NCBI GenBank assembly: GCA_030674185.1
Contig: CM060307.1
Location: 59,239,981-59,303,980, forward strand
Reading direction: 5' to 3'
Length of the DNA: 64,000 nt
Origin: Monoplex corrugatus
Taxonomy: Eukaryota; Mollusca; Gastropoda; Littorinimorpha; Ranellidae
The position numbers and the translations under genes are program-made. The notes under the pieces are model-generated. The model ran no database searches, was not told where the DNA came from, and saw nothing but the letters and a program-made list of their open reading frames with translations. Position 1 is the first letter of the stretch, and each line of letters opens with the position of its first letter. This document shows positions 1-10,905 of the stretch, piece by piece.

Positions 1-380
1 ATATACATAAACAAATAAATAAATAAAACACAGCAACTGATTAAAATCTGCATGAAATACTGTTTAAAATTATAAGATCAAAATGGTACTTTTGTCTCTT
101 AACAAACAACGCCTAAAATCTTTGTTAGAAATCACTTAAGCGAATACACATTAAACCAATGACCACCACCACCACAACCAGTGCAATATTTTATGCATTT
201 TATGTATGCTTGCAGCAGACACAGGTAGAGATTATTCATGTATTAAGGTATAAAATACAGGTGTTCCAATCTACAATGAATGCATGTAGAAAATCACAAT
301 TTTATTACAATTCTGCTGAGACTTTCAACATTTTTCTCTTTATCTGAACCAGCATACATGAATGATCTCAATAAGTAAAT
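1..380. other. AT-rich stretch at the left edge, no gene seen
   Basis: No supported coding exon. A canonical AATAAA lies on the minus strand at 301-306, which could serve as a polyadenylation signal for the candidate terminal exon at 389-487. Otherwise only low-complexity AT-rich sequence. Confidence 0.4.
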
Positions 381-388
381 GAACGATC

Positions 389-487
389 TCAATAAGTATA
401 TGAGTATTTAAACATTGAGGATGCCAAGTTATCATCAACCGTCTGATCCACATCAACAATATGATTACCAAATTCTTTCTTTTTCTT
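389..487 (-). CDS. Candidate terminal exon (weak) of the macrodomain gene
   Basis: On the minus strand a long pyrimidine-rich tract ends in an AG acceptor, followed by 32 in-frame codons and TGA, starting KKKKEFGNHIVDVD. Phase 0 fits the phase-0 donor of the exon at 2346-2401, and an AATAAA lies 83 bases past the stop. If used, it would end the protein just after the first strand of the second macrodomain. There is no homology support, and a tract this short can be open by chance. The true next exon may lie left of the window. Confidence 0.22.
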   Translation of the reverse strand, partial: KKKKEFGNHIVDVDQTVDDNLASSMFKYSYTY

Positions 488-779
488 CTTAATTTAGAGA
501 GAAAATAAAAACAGATAAAAAAAATACTTCAGAAAGGTGAGAAAAATGTGACCAACTTCACAACACTGAATGTACATCCTCAAAATCTGACTGATTTCAC
601 CCAGTATCACAGAAAGATATATGAATGTCAGCAACACATGACTGTTCAAACACAGTATATCTTATTAGCAAAATACTGAGGAGAGATGTCAAGATTCATA
701 AACTCTGCAACCTGCTCCTCTCCCTCACCATTCTGTTTACTTGCTGTTGTTACTGTGATTGTTGTTGTCCTTACTGTTC

Positions 780-845
780 TTTTTTGTTTGTTTGTTTGTT
801 TGTTTGTTTGGTGGTTGGTTTGTTGGTTGGTTTGTTGTTGTTGTT
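780..845. repeat. TTTG/TTGG/TTG simple repeat
   Basis: Runs of TTTG, then TTGG and TTG units in an intron of the macrodomain gene. It gives long open frames in two phases that are not genes. Confidence 0.85.
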
Positions 846-1004
846 CTGTGAATATGGGAGATCAGTTATTTTCCACTGTAGTCTGCAATTCAGAGTAGAC
901 ATGAATCTTTACTCCTTGTCTCCAACCTTAAATCTGATAGCCAAAGATGATGCATGCATTATGCTCTCCCTCTCCCATATACCTTCTCTGTCTCTCTGTC
1001 TCTC

Positions 1005-2330
1005 TCTCATAGTATTTAGACAGAGTGGGTATTTGGAAGCAAGGTAACGATGAATGTATGCAAATGCAATGCCTGTGGTAAATGTGTACAAGTATCTTAA
1101 AATACTGTTCTCTACTCATCTGAGTTTTGCTGCAACATGCAAAGATTTATCTATCAGGGCTAAAAATGCTTTGCTTTTCATCATGCACAAGGTGTACCTA
1201 CTTAATATTAATTCTTTTGATGTGTTTGTTAATTCATTTGATTCTCAGATACAAACTATCGCACAATATGGGTCTGAGCTATGGGGTTTAAGTAAAGCTG
1301 CAATTCATTGTGAAGCAGTTCATACTTTTGTTCTGAAGAAATTTCTAAGAATTCACATGCAAACACCTAATGATCTTGTATCTTGTGAAACAAATCGCCA
1401 TCCCATATATATAAACTCTGCAGTTAATTGCATTTGTTACTGGTTTAACCCTTTGACTCCCACACCCTGTCCAACAGCATTTTACATTGTCAACCATGCT
1501 AGCAAAGCAAAAAATTAACCCTTAGACTCCCTCATCCTATCTACCAGCTTCTTGCATAGGAATCTGGTGGATAGGATTATGGAATCAAAAGGTTAGTTTT
1601 TGCAGTTCGTAGATAGGGTGCAGGAATCAAAACAGTCAAAGGGTTATGGTTTTACAGTTGATGGATAGGGTGCGGGAGTCAAAGGGTTAACTTGTTGCAT
1701 ATGAAAGATCATAGAATTCCACGAAAAGCATACAATATGTTGTATGATTTAGATGCTAAAGGTCAGCAAAACTGCGTATCTAGTGTACGTATTTACTTGT
1801 TTAAATACAGTTTTGGTGTTGTATGGTTTTGTCAAGGTCTTGGCAGAATCAATTCATTCATGTTTTTTGTCAATGTTTGATTGACTGTAGGTGGCAGGAA
1901 TAGAAAGAACATACTCAAAATAGAGAGAGGTATAACCTATAAAGAACTTTTTCTAGTATGCATGATTTGAAACCATATTCACAGACAGATATGGACAGAC
2001 ATCTAAAACATAGAATGATGTTAGGTTAGGTATATCAGAAATCAGAGTTCACTATTTTAGATGCAGAGCACAGTGACAGTTATCTATTATGTCCATTGCG
2101 CAAAATATCAAAAGAAGATGAAGTACATTTTGTATTATGTTTAAGGATCTCATACATTAAAGACACATTTTTGACCTGTATGCAAAAGAAAGTCAGACTA
2201 TCATGAAATGTGGCATAACTATTGCCAAGTATTGAATTACGCTTGGTTATCACATATATATACATGGTACCTAATACACCATCCAAGGAAAACAAGAAGA
2301 CAGGCACTTCTTTTGTCATAGTACACTGGG
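1005..2330 (+). mobile_element. Non-LTR retrotransposon fragment, C-terminal part of the reverse transcriptase ORF
   Basis: The translation shows a reverse-transcriptase C-terminal region: VNVYKYLKILFSTHLSF, then IAQYGSELWGLSKAAI, then SISKEDEVHFVL-type sequence near 2100, spread over three frames with stops. The reading is interrupted at 1449-1686 by a MITE. With the MITE and one TTAA removed the frame runs on without loss. I do not assign a clade. It lies in an intron of the macrodomain gene, in the opposite orientation. Confidence 0.75.
1449..1686. mobile_element. piggyBac-type MITE, nested structure, TTAA target duplication
   Basis: This 238-bp element starts CCCTTTGACTCCC and ends GGGAGTCAAAGGG, flanked by TTAA at 1445-1448 and 1687-1690. 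Inside it is a second palindromic copy of the same ends, starting TTAACCCTTAGACTCCC at about 1516. It lies inside the LINE fragment, and excision down to one TTAA restores the LINE frame exactly (YWF-N-LLHMK). That confirms the boundaries. There is no coding capacity. TTAA duplication and CCC...GGG ends are the known signature of piggyBac-type elements. Confidence 0.85.
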
Positions 2331-2345
2331 AAATCTGTAACTTAC

Positions 2346-2401
2346 CTTGTCCAGCATTTCCTGCCCCAGTATGTCACCAACGACCAGTTTAATCCGGGTT
2401 T
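2346..2401 (-). CDS. Macrodomain gene, short exon opening the second macrodomain
   Basis: The 56-bp exon has a CTACAG acceptor and an AAG|GTAAGT donor. Entered in phase 1, matching the exon at 5934-6389, it encodes ETRIKLVVGDILGQEMLDK. The pattern I-x-L-V-x-G-D-I is the standard first strand of a macrodomain, before the ADP-ribose-binding Asn-rich loop. This shows the protein carries at least two macrodomains in tandem, as PARP14-like proteins do. It leaves in phase 0. The continuation is not securely found in this window: the next intron holds a LINE with a MITE, and the next exon is either the weak candidate at 389-487 or beyond the left edge. Confidence 0.75.
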
Positions 2402-3275
2402 CTGTAGAAAATAATTTGCAAATTTTCTGTTAGTTCAGGGATTGTAGTTACTTTATATATTGAAAGAAACAAGAACCCCACAAACAATCTCCGCTTTTCA
2501 GATAAATATTCAAGCAGAACTAAATTTCCATCAGACCCTTTTCCCCTCCAGTGCAAAAAAATAAATCAATAAAAAAAATAAATAAGTACCAGCAACCAAA
2601 ATGGTGGTTATTTTTTGTGCTTTTGAAACTATTCTCTAACTAAAGTACAGGTAAACCAAAAAACGTAGCAAACTGCAAGTCTTTACCCCCATTCATAACA
2701 AAGGTATGGCCATTTTAAAACATGATGTGAAGTTTTTCAGTCTTCAGAAATTACCATCTTCATTCAGTCATTGGTTCATCATGTACTGTTCAAACCTCTT
2801 GGGGATGACTCATTGATCTTCCTGTTATCTACATAACACAGACTGTAATCACATGAAACCTCATAAGCATCACATTTCATGCAATATGTATGAGCCAGTA
2901 ACAGAAATAAATTGCTATCAAGTAAGTACATTACTGCAAGTTTTGCCATATTTAACCTTTAGATAAGACAAAGTTATGTGTAATTTTCTAATACATAAAC
3001 AAAACCACTGCATAAGAACATTTTCCAAACCACTTTTTCCTCATCTCTATAACACTGACACAGAAGCTACTTTTTTCTGAGCTTATAATTTGTAATTTCT
3101 GCAATAACAGAAAACTAAAAATGACAAATCAATTCATCTGACAAGAATACTAATGATAACCGCATTCTAACATCAATAATTCTGCCAATTACTCATGGAT
3201 TTACTTGAAAATTTTGCAGTATGTTCTTCAATGTTGTCAATGAAACTTTCAATAAAACAATATATGAAAAGAAAT
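2402..3275. other. Intronic sequence, nothing recognised
   Basis: AT-rich intron of the macrodomain gene. I see no exon, RNA gene or clear repeat. Confidence 0.5.
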
Positions 3276-3279
3276 CTCA

Positions 3280-3720
3280 AAGAAAGGAAAGCAAACTACA
3301 GACCCATCAGCCTACTAAACTGACTTGAAAAGAGTGGAACAAATCAGCAAGAAGAGCAAACAGCTTTCAAGACAAAGTGGAGCATCAATGACTACACAGT
3401 CTATCTTACTCAATTGCTCAAAAAAGTCTTCTAGAAAGATAAAAAAAAAATTCATCTCTGTTGACATCTCTAAGCAAACACTTTTCATAAAGACAATGAA
3501 TCACAGGGTGGCAAAAAAGATATATATATTTGGATACAGAGCTTCCTAAAACACAGGAGGCAAAGGTATGGCTGATGGGATGCTGAGTGATCTCACCAAG
3601 ATCAAACAAGGTGTACCATAGGGTGGCATAATTTCAGTTATTTCTTATATTCGTCAATGACATTACAGAAAGACTGTCTAAGAGTAATAAGACACTACAA
3701 ACAACTTTATAAAGCAGACG
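3280..3720 (+). mobile_element. Decayed jockey-like reverse transcriptase fragment
   Basis: Scattered frames read like the middle of a jockey-type reverse transcriptase: a 'lqthqP(T)KLT' start, a 'TTQSILL...FISVDISKQ' stretch, and near 3560 'DGMLSDLTKIKQGVP', which matches the motif before the catalytic box, followed by a degenerate INDITE. Frameshifts and stops are frequent. It is followed by an opposite-strand RTE fragment. Confidence 0.55.
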
Positions 3721-3774
3721 TCACAGCCTGGAGTGCTGTAGAAAACCTGCTGACTGCCACCATCTGTGTAAAGG

Positions 3775-4100
3775 AAGCTATCATCACCATCGTCATGTGC
3801 AAATCTATCCCTTCTCGCTGCAAGTACATCTCCCACCCTCTCTGTCCTCAACCACTTTGCAAGTCTGTCCAATATTTTTCTCCCTGGGACTACCTGGAGC
3901 TCTCTTTCCCTCCAACTTTTCTGTTGTGACTAGGTGCTCTAATTTTTCTTGCCTCATAAAATGTCCTATAAATGTTGTCTTTTCCTACTCTTCTTCATTA
4001 ATGTTCTTCCTATGTCTGCCTCCTTCAAAACTGTCTTGTTTGTTTTCTTAGCTGTCCATGGAACTCTCAACAGTCTTCTCCACTAGATATGCAGAGAAAG
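3775..4100 (-). mobile_element. RTE-like LINE, 3' end fragment
   Basis: Nucleotide-level repeat of the 3' parts at 15660-15990 and 32650-32960: the shared stretches ctgtccatggaactctcaac and cataaaatg-cctataaatgttg occur in all three. The minus-strand translation gives the LRVPWTAKKT / IGHFMRK / EHLVTT C-terminal tail of this RTE-like family. It ends in a degenerate ATG-rich tail near 3780. Confidence 0.75.
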
Positions 4101-5720
4101 GGAAAAGTTTTCATTCACAGTGAGAAGCTGTGAAGACTTCCATCTCACTGTGAACAACTACTACAACTAACAAAAAAAAAATGTGGTTTTAAATGTCTTC
4201 AGCTATTTATCTAAGTTTAACTTTAAAATATGAACACATACACACTGAGGAAAAGGGTTAGATAATGCTGTCCCCAACAACTTTTGTTCTTACATCTATA
4301 CCAAAATATACTTCCTCGTCTATATCAAAGTATACTTCCTAAAGTACATTCCATTCATTCATCATTTTCTGCAAATTTTTCAGGGTTTTAAATACAAAAG
4401 GACACAAACCAGTGCCTTAAAAAGAGGCATACATGATCAAATGCTGCAAGAAATCTTCGATGAAAGGTTATTACACACAAATGTTCTTCCACGCTTTCCA
4501 TATTGGAACATTTGTTTAAATACTACATAGAAAGATATGCTTTGTTAAAAGACTTGGAATGTTATGACTCGTATTTAATCACAATGTCTAAATCACAAAC
4601 TAAAATTGTCTTCAGTGATGTTTATCACGCATATCTGCCATTTTGCCATCATCCCCCACCCCCACCCCCTCTTCTTTTTCTTCAATGCGTGTATTAATGA
4701 AACCAGCTGTACTGTTGTATTAAAAACATTGTAATACTGCTGAATTAGTTTTAAACCTGTGGGGAATTTTGCAATATGAACAGCATGCGTTATACACAAA
4801 TAATTGTTTTCTTTTGATATTTCTTTTTATGAAAAGGACATTGTTAAAATAACTTCACCATCTTGTTGCTCTTGTTTGAAAAACAACTCTTCGTATTTTC
4901 TTATAAATGGAGGTTATTAAAATGATTTCATCATCCTACTGTTCTTGTTTGGTTTTATATTGCGTGTATGTCAATGAAGAATCGCAGGTCCATCTCCAGT
5001 CTGTTGCATCATATCCATAAACAGAGCTTTTTTGGATCACCTGGCTGAGTTGACAAAACTGTGGACTTAAAGCATTGATATCCCATCCTGTAACATAAAA
5101 ACTGGGCTGTTTGCTGCACATGTTTATGGCCTCTTTAACGTTTCAAAGGTCTCATTTTACAATGCCCCTACCTTCCCCCCTCCTCACTCCTATTTAAAGA
5201 CATTGCTAGTGCTCTGGTAAAACAGCATCCAATGAGGTATATTTCTGATTAAATTGTTTATTCACGCATCTGTCCGCATGTCCACTTTGTATGTTTGTTT
5301 AGACTTATATACATGCTCCTATATCATGTTTCTAATGATACTATTTTCACCAATATCTATTACACTAACATAACCACATAGACCTACTGTAAAATGAATG
5401 CAGTTTGTCATCTGTCTGTCTAGCTCGGTGGGTGGGGTAAGTTGCTGTATCATTCAACGCATTTTTCTTAGCAGATGAATGCCTGTGTGTATCAGTAAGG
5501 ATAGGTTGTCTGAATGGAAACTATTCTGTATGAAACTAAAAAGACTCAACTTACATATTGACCATTTGTCTCTCTAGATGTGTTTTTGATTATTTGGTTT
5601 GTATTTTCTTATGAAATATAAAATATAATCCACTTGTGCCCTTCATTTCAGTTTTTGTGTCCAACAGCAATAGATTACCTCTGCACAATACCAGTAAAAT
5701 AAGTTTAACTCACCATTTTT
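4101..5720. other. Intronic sequence, nothing recognised
   Basis: AT-rich intron of the macrodomain gene. It has short C-rich and pyrimidine tracts (4650-4680, 5165-5185) but no exon or RNA gene I can support. Confidence 0.45.
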
Positions 5721-5726
5721 GTAGGA

Positions 5727-5785
5727 AACACACACACACACACATGCGCGCATGCATGCACGCATGCATGCATGCACACACCACA

Positions 5786-5816
<31 letters not shown>

Positions 5817-5836
5817 CACAACACACACACACACAT
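5727..5836. repeat. CA microsatellite with ATGC-rich core
   Basis: (CA)n, then (CATG)n, then (CA)n, followed by a short GA run at 5857-5870. It lies about 100 bases past a donor site, in the intron. Confidence 0.9.
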
Positions 5837-5933
5837 ATGCCACATGCACTACTGAGACAGAGAGAGAGAGAATCAGATCAACATCACAGAAGTAATATAA
5901 TTAAGGACTGGAGAAAGGAAAGACTCTACATAC

Positions 5934-6389
5934 CTTTCATACATGGCAAACTTGTTGCTGGACATGTCCAAGAGGTGTAAGTTTTAAAATAGTTAACCAT
6001 CTCTTGTACAAGTCGTGCATTCCTCTCCTCAGATAACGTGACATGGTTGGACCCTGCATATAACTTCAATGTCACAGTGGTGTTGGTCTGCAACTTTTTT
6101 AGAGCATCCACAACAGCAGGTAGGACCGTCTTCCAGTCTTTATCTCGGTCACTCACTATCAAAGGTAAAGCAATACAGAGTTGCTGTGAGTCCTGGGGAA
6201 AGGAGACTGCAGACTGTACTGCTTCATTCAATGCAGCATTCAGATAATCCTTGAACTTGTCAGATGAATCAACATGCATCACCACAATGTACTGGCACGA
6301 TGACAGTCTGGGAGACTTCAATGTTAAAGTAAATGAGTCTGGTGGCTTCAAATCGTCTGCATACGCTTTGGCTTCACATGACAGAAGAG
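5934..6389 (-). CDS. Macrodomain gene, exon completing the first macrodomain
   Basis: The 456-bp exon has a TTGTGTTGCAG acceptor and a GAAAG|GTATGT donor, in phase 1 at both ends, so it joins both neighbouring exons in frame. It encodes 152 residues. These include a hydrophobic strand QYIVVMHVDSS, a helix KFKDYLNAALNEAVQSAV, a strand LCIALPLI, a helix DWKTVLPAVVDALKKL, a strand TTVTLKLYAGS and a C-terminal helix SEERNARLVQEMVNYF. This beta-alpha-beta order matches the second half of a macrodomain. The family's glycine-rich phosphate loop (G-x-G-x/Y-G) is not visible; the matching place reads ALPLIVSDRDKDW, so ADP-ribose binding is doubtful. Homology is inferred from fold pattern and gene context. 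Confidence 0.7.
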
Positions 6390-7540
6390 CTGCAACACAA
6401 TAAGAAATCATTTTCTTTTGTCATTCTCTTTCAATTGTATACAAATAACAATGAATAACATGTAGCTTTTGACAGTATCTGTCTCGACTCTCAAACTCCA
6501 AAAAGAGATGGACTGGACGTAAAAATGTGACCAGCACTATATGAAATAGCTGTTTTTATACCAAAACGTGATTTTTGTCTGAAGAAGCCAGCAGTTTTAT
6601 TTACTAATGGTCAAAGTAGATCTTAGTGACACCACCATCACATCATAATGAAGACAAAATTAAAGTAACATCCAGAAAGCTTCAACAGGCATGCAGACTC
6701 TTCTGTTGATGCTGATGAACTTTTTTTTTTTTTTTTTTTTTTTTTACTCCTCTACTGTGCTTCTTTAGTTACATCCATAAAAAAAACAAGCCAAGAGAAG
6801 ATGCATCACACCAACACCACCAACTCCATTCTACATTTCTTCTTTTCCACTCTGCTATACATGCCATTGTTGACAGGGTTAGAAACTTCAACAGACTGCA
6901 AAGCAGAGAGGTGATTTTTCTGTATCATCACCATCAATAAACCAAACAAAACCTTAAAACTATTAAAAACTGAAAACAGAAGAACTCTGAAAATCAAGAC
7001 CTGGCTGGTAGAAGAGTTACCCAAGCCTCGGAAATGGAAGCTCTTCCTGCATCAGTAGGCACCATACCAGCAGAAGATGGGAACATCTAAGGGCACCATC
7101 TACAATGCTGCTGTGTTCACCTTTGGCAAGAGGCAGTCAAATCTGCTGATTTGTTTGAGGAATCATGGAAACGCTACATGTTTTATAAAGAACTCAATAG
7201 TGAGAACTCAGTGTCTGAAAGAACTCAGAAGAAAATACGGATTGTCATAAACTGAGTCCAATATGTCACAAGTGACTATGGGCTAGGGTTTCTTTCCTCA
7301 CACATCAGTTGAAAACGACTACATCTGCAACATGTCAAACAGAATCAAACAGGCCTCTGACCCACCACAGAGAACAACCTGTCTAAAGTCAGCCAAAGAT
7401 CACACAAAGTAGATGGACCACTGGGTGCAGCAGTGGGTTTTACAGTATATGATAATTATTACAATATTAATTATTATATAACATAGTGCTATTCTTCAAA
7501 CTCATCTGAATTACTGTGCACTTCACCCAACCAGATTTTT
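6390..7540. other. Intron with a T-tract and a possible LINE remnant
   Basis: A 25-base T run sits at 6721-6745. Plus-strand frames near 7080-7180 include IYNAAVFTFGKRQ, which resembles the linker between endonuclease and reverse transcriptase in RTE-like LINEs, but it is heavily decayed and the call is weak. Confidence 0.35.
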
Positions 7541-7544
7541 CAGT

Positions 7545-7790
7545 GGTGTATGGAGAACTCAAATTGTTAGGTGAGCTGACCATATTACACTATGTTGTCG
7601 CACAGTCTGCATCTTTGGTGGGCATGTATACTGAACATATTTTCATATTTCAATAAGCCAGCTACTGACATGACTTACAGGGTCTTTAATGTGCATATCC
7701 AATATTCTGCATGTATACACACATAAAAGGGTTCAGGCAGTGGCAGGTTTGCAAACCTCCTGCTCTGCAAACTTTTTAAAGCTCTCAGGT
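7545..7790 (-). mobile_element. tRNA-related SINE body, minus strand
   Basis: Read on the minus strand, the order is: cctgccactgcctgaaccc, a tgtatacatgcagaata block, a cacattaaagaccctg block, a cagactgtgcgacaacata block. The same order of blocks occurs at 26100-26300, 28800-28980, 52930-53110 and (minus) 55460-55690, which defines one dispersed family. The tRNA-like head is missing here. Confidence 0.7.
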
Positions 7791-7998
7791 CTCAAGAAGC
7801 TTTCTCTCTTGCAGAGGGAAATCCTCTGTTTTGGGCCCAACAACGTGGAACTCCCTCCTAGTGTCTTTATCAGTTTATGACAATGCAGTTGTCTGCTTAC
7901 TTTTAAAAAACACGAGGAAACATGTATCTTTCAGAAATATTTCCAAAATTCATAAATCAATGCTTGTGGGTCTTCTAGGCCCAGTTGTGTTGCAGTTT

Positions 7999-8215
7999 GT
8001 TACATGTGTGTGTATGTGTGTGTGTGTGCACCTATGTGTGTGTGTATGCGCACGTGCCTGTGTGTGCATATATATATGTGTGTATGTGTGTGTGTATGTG
8101 TGTGTATTTGCGCTAAATATGCATGTGTTTGTGCTTGTGTACACATGTATAGGCATGTATATATGTGTGTGTATTTTCATGCCCATGTTTGTGCATACAA
8201 GGTCAACACTGATAA
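7999..8215. repeat. GT-rich microsatellite
   Basis: Interrupted (GT)n with GTAT and GCGC variants. Open frames on both strands here are repeat artefacts. Confidence 0.9.
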
Positions 8216-8225
8216 ATGAATAACA

Positions 8226-8432
8226 TATTTGTTGTTGTTTTTGACTATTTTTACGCTGCATTGATGTATGTGTCTGACTGTGTTAGTACTGCACTGACAT
8301 ATTCACATGGCAACCATCCTCACCTCACCCTTTTTTTTTGTTTTTGTTACATTCATTTGTAAAGAGCCATAAACATTCTCTGATCACACAAACTGATTGC
8401 ACTATATAAATGGAATTATTATTATTATATTA
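8226..8432 (+). mobile_element. 3' tail of an L2/CR1-like retroelement
   Basis: The sequence ends in actatataaatggaatta followed by an ATT-rich run, the typical 3' end of L2/CR1-like LINEs and their SINEs. No coding part is attached. Confidence 0.5.
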
Positions 8433-8439
8433 TTTCAAT

Positions 8440-9560
8440 ATTTCATGTGCAGGACTTGTATGGTTCAAATCTTATCTCAGTGACAGAAAAGTTTTTCTTA
8501 ATGACCATAGTCTAAAGTGACCTGGCATATAGTTGGGTGTCCCACAAGGCTCACACCTTGGCCCAGTTCTGTTCATATAATTTTATGTATACATGTATAT
8601 ATATATAACTTAAAACCCCTTTCTTTGTTGATCAAATGACATTCAAAGTCCAGTCACTTATTTGCAAATGATACACAACTGTACAATTCTTGTCCTTCAT
8701 ACAAGATTTGTTCTAATATGTTACTGAGAACTGTATCTCAGTTTAAAAAAAAGTGGATGACAGAAAACAAACTTAAAATGAATGATGACAAAAGAGACAC
8801 CTTCCTTATCAAGTCAAAAAGAACATTTTCTCTATTCGCACAGATAACTTCCATCTAATTAGAGACTGCAATTTTACAATGTATGTCACTCAGCCTATCT
8901 AGAAATTCACCATATTAGCATTATCCACCCATACCTGACCACTCATACAGCAAAAACACTATTGGTCTGTGCCTTTGTTCTATCCAAATTAGACTACTAC
9001 AACTCTCTCTTTTTTGGCTGCCCATAGTACATTCTCAGCAAACTACAAAAGGTTCAAAATTCTGTCTCAAGACCAGTTTTGAAGACTCACAAATGTAACC
9101 ATATTCAGTCCCTTCTTTACAAACTTCACTGGCTCCCAATGCAAGCCCAACTAGATTTCAAGCTCTCAACTATGTTACAACTTTCTCTCCGAAACCACCC
9201 CTACTTATATTTCTGACCTCCTCACCATTCTTGATAGCTCAGGTCATAACGAGATAAATATATTCTTTCCATGTTCAGACTTTCATCCATCAAACAAGTA
9301 CACGTATGAACTTTTCAGACACACCTGTATGCTTTCTAGACACTGGAGTTTCCTTTCAACAAGACAAACTGGTCACTACTGTCCATACAAACCAACATAC
9401 TCACATTCCTATGTAGGACTATTGAGCATCTCACACTTCCAACATCAAAAATAGCATTCGTTACTCTCAGCTCGTGAGTCTGTGACGTACAGATGAGGAT
9501 GACTTTCAAGACAAAGCATCTTTTCCAGCTCAACAATGTCGTCAAAATTAGCTGACCTGT
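8440..9560 (+). mobile_element. Decayed jockey/CR1-like reverse transcriptase fragment
   Basis: The plus strand reads WFKSYLSDRKVFL, then LGVPQGSHLGPVLF (the conserved reverse-transcriptase box before the catalytic Asp pair), then LSKLDYYNSLFFGCP and LLYKLHWLPMQAQLDFKL (the conserved C-terminal box). Stops and frameshifts break it throughout. It sits in the large intron of the macrodomain gene. Confidence 0.75.
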
Positions 9561-10530
9561 TGTTTTTGTCCTAAATCTTGTGAATTTATTTCTTTTGTGA
9601 ATTTTTCTTTGGTGAATTTATTTCTTATTTCTTTGGCTAGCTTGCTGAACATCTGTGCCTATCTTATTTTGTTGATTAAATACATGTTCTCTTGTGTTTC
9701 TGCTTTCTATCTGATTGAATTCTAGCTGTAATTTTGATTAAGATTTCATCTGTCTCAATTGAATGGGACAGACCACCCACATCTCACCAAGGATAAGGTG
9801 CAAACACTACTCCTCAACTTAGTTATTAGCGGTCCCACTTCTACAGACAGGAGCAAAGATCAGTAACCAACAATGTCATCTTCAAGCAGACCTGCTTACC
9901 CCCTGATTTCTACACGTTGTTGCATCTAAGAATAAGTTTCTGTACAGCTCTACAAAATGTAGATAGGCAGATCTCACCACACCATAGCAACTGGTGAATG
10001 CAGTAAACTATCACTGTTTTCCTTTTTGTTGCTGCTGTTATTTTGTTGTTGCTGTTCTTTTTCTGATTAAGGCAGAAGGGGGAGGGTTTCTGTCTCAACC
10101 TCTATTAGTCTAGATACCGCCAACACCACTCATTCCGGTTCCATAACACACTAATAACCCCAAGTTCATTCAGTTGAGTCCCAGTGCCAGGAAGCCCATC
10201 TAAGCCAGATATGTCAAGCCGCCACAGGACCACCCACTAGAACAAATCCTGCATTACTACTGGGTCCCCACAGTGGAACTCAACAGTGCCTGTTCTGATG
10301 TTTTGTCAACTGCCTGGAGTGAATAGAGTATAATTTTTTTCCCAAGTGAACTCTTGTTATCAAAATCTAACATTCTTTTTCTTTACTTACTTTTTAGTCG
10401 CATGTCAAAAGGAGAAAGTGTGTTTTTAGACCAGATTGCATCCATTACGGATCCACTTACGGAAATCTTGAATGACATGGAAACCTCAATAACCTATAGT
10501 TCTATACAGTTTGAAAAACGCCTTGCCAGT
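9561..10530. other. Intronic sequence, nothing firm
   Basis: No exon supported. A plus-strand frame at 10354-10569 follows a TTTTTAG acceptor-like site but runs straight into the minisatellite, and I do not call it. Confidence 0.4.
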
Positions 10531-10534
10531 AATT

Positions 10535-10905
10535 CTTTATGGAAGGTGTGTCAGCCCCAAAGAACTTGAATTCGCCAGATATCTTGAATGAATCCCTTAA
10601 CAGCATCCCTCGTAAGTCATGGTGACCCTTGAGAACTTTGAATCCTTGACAAAAACTTAATCCCCTTGATGGCACCTCTTGTATGGAAGGTGTGGTGACC
10701 CCAGTGAACATAAAATCCTTAGAGAAACAAATCTCTTAATGGCGCCCCTTCTACGGAATATGTGGCTGCCCCAGAGAACCGGAATTCCCTAGAGAAACCA
10801 GTCCCTTGATGGTGTCTCTTGTATGGAAGATGTGGCAGCCTCAGAGAACTTGAATCTGAAACTGAATTACCTTGATGGCACCCCTTATGTCTGCATGAAC
10901 ATAAA
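10535..10905. repeat. Minisatellite, unit about 70 bp, five copies
   Basis: Repeated blocks of the form tatggaagatgtgg...ccc(a/c)gagaactt...gaatcc...cttgatggcaccccttgta. Copies are well diverged. It lies in an intron of the macrodomain gene. Confidence 0.8.

Noticed and set aside
10354..10569. A plus-strand exon reading MSKGESVFLDQIAS...
   Set aside because: Short, no homology, runs directly into a 70-bp minisatellite.
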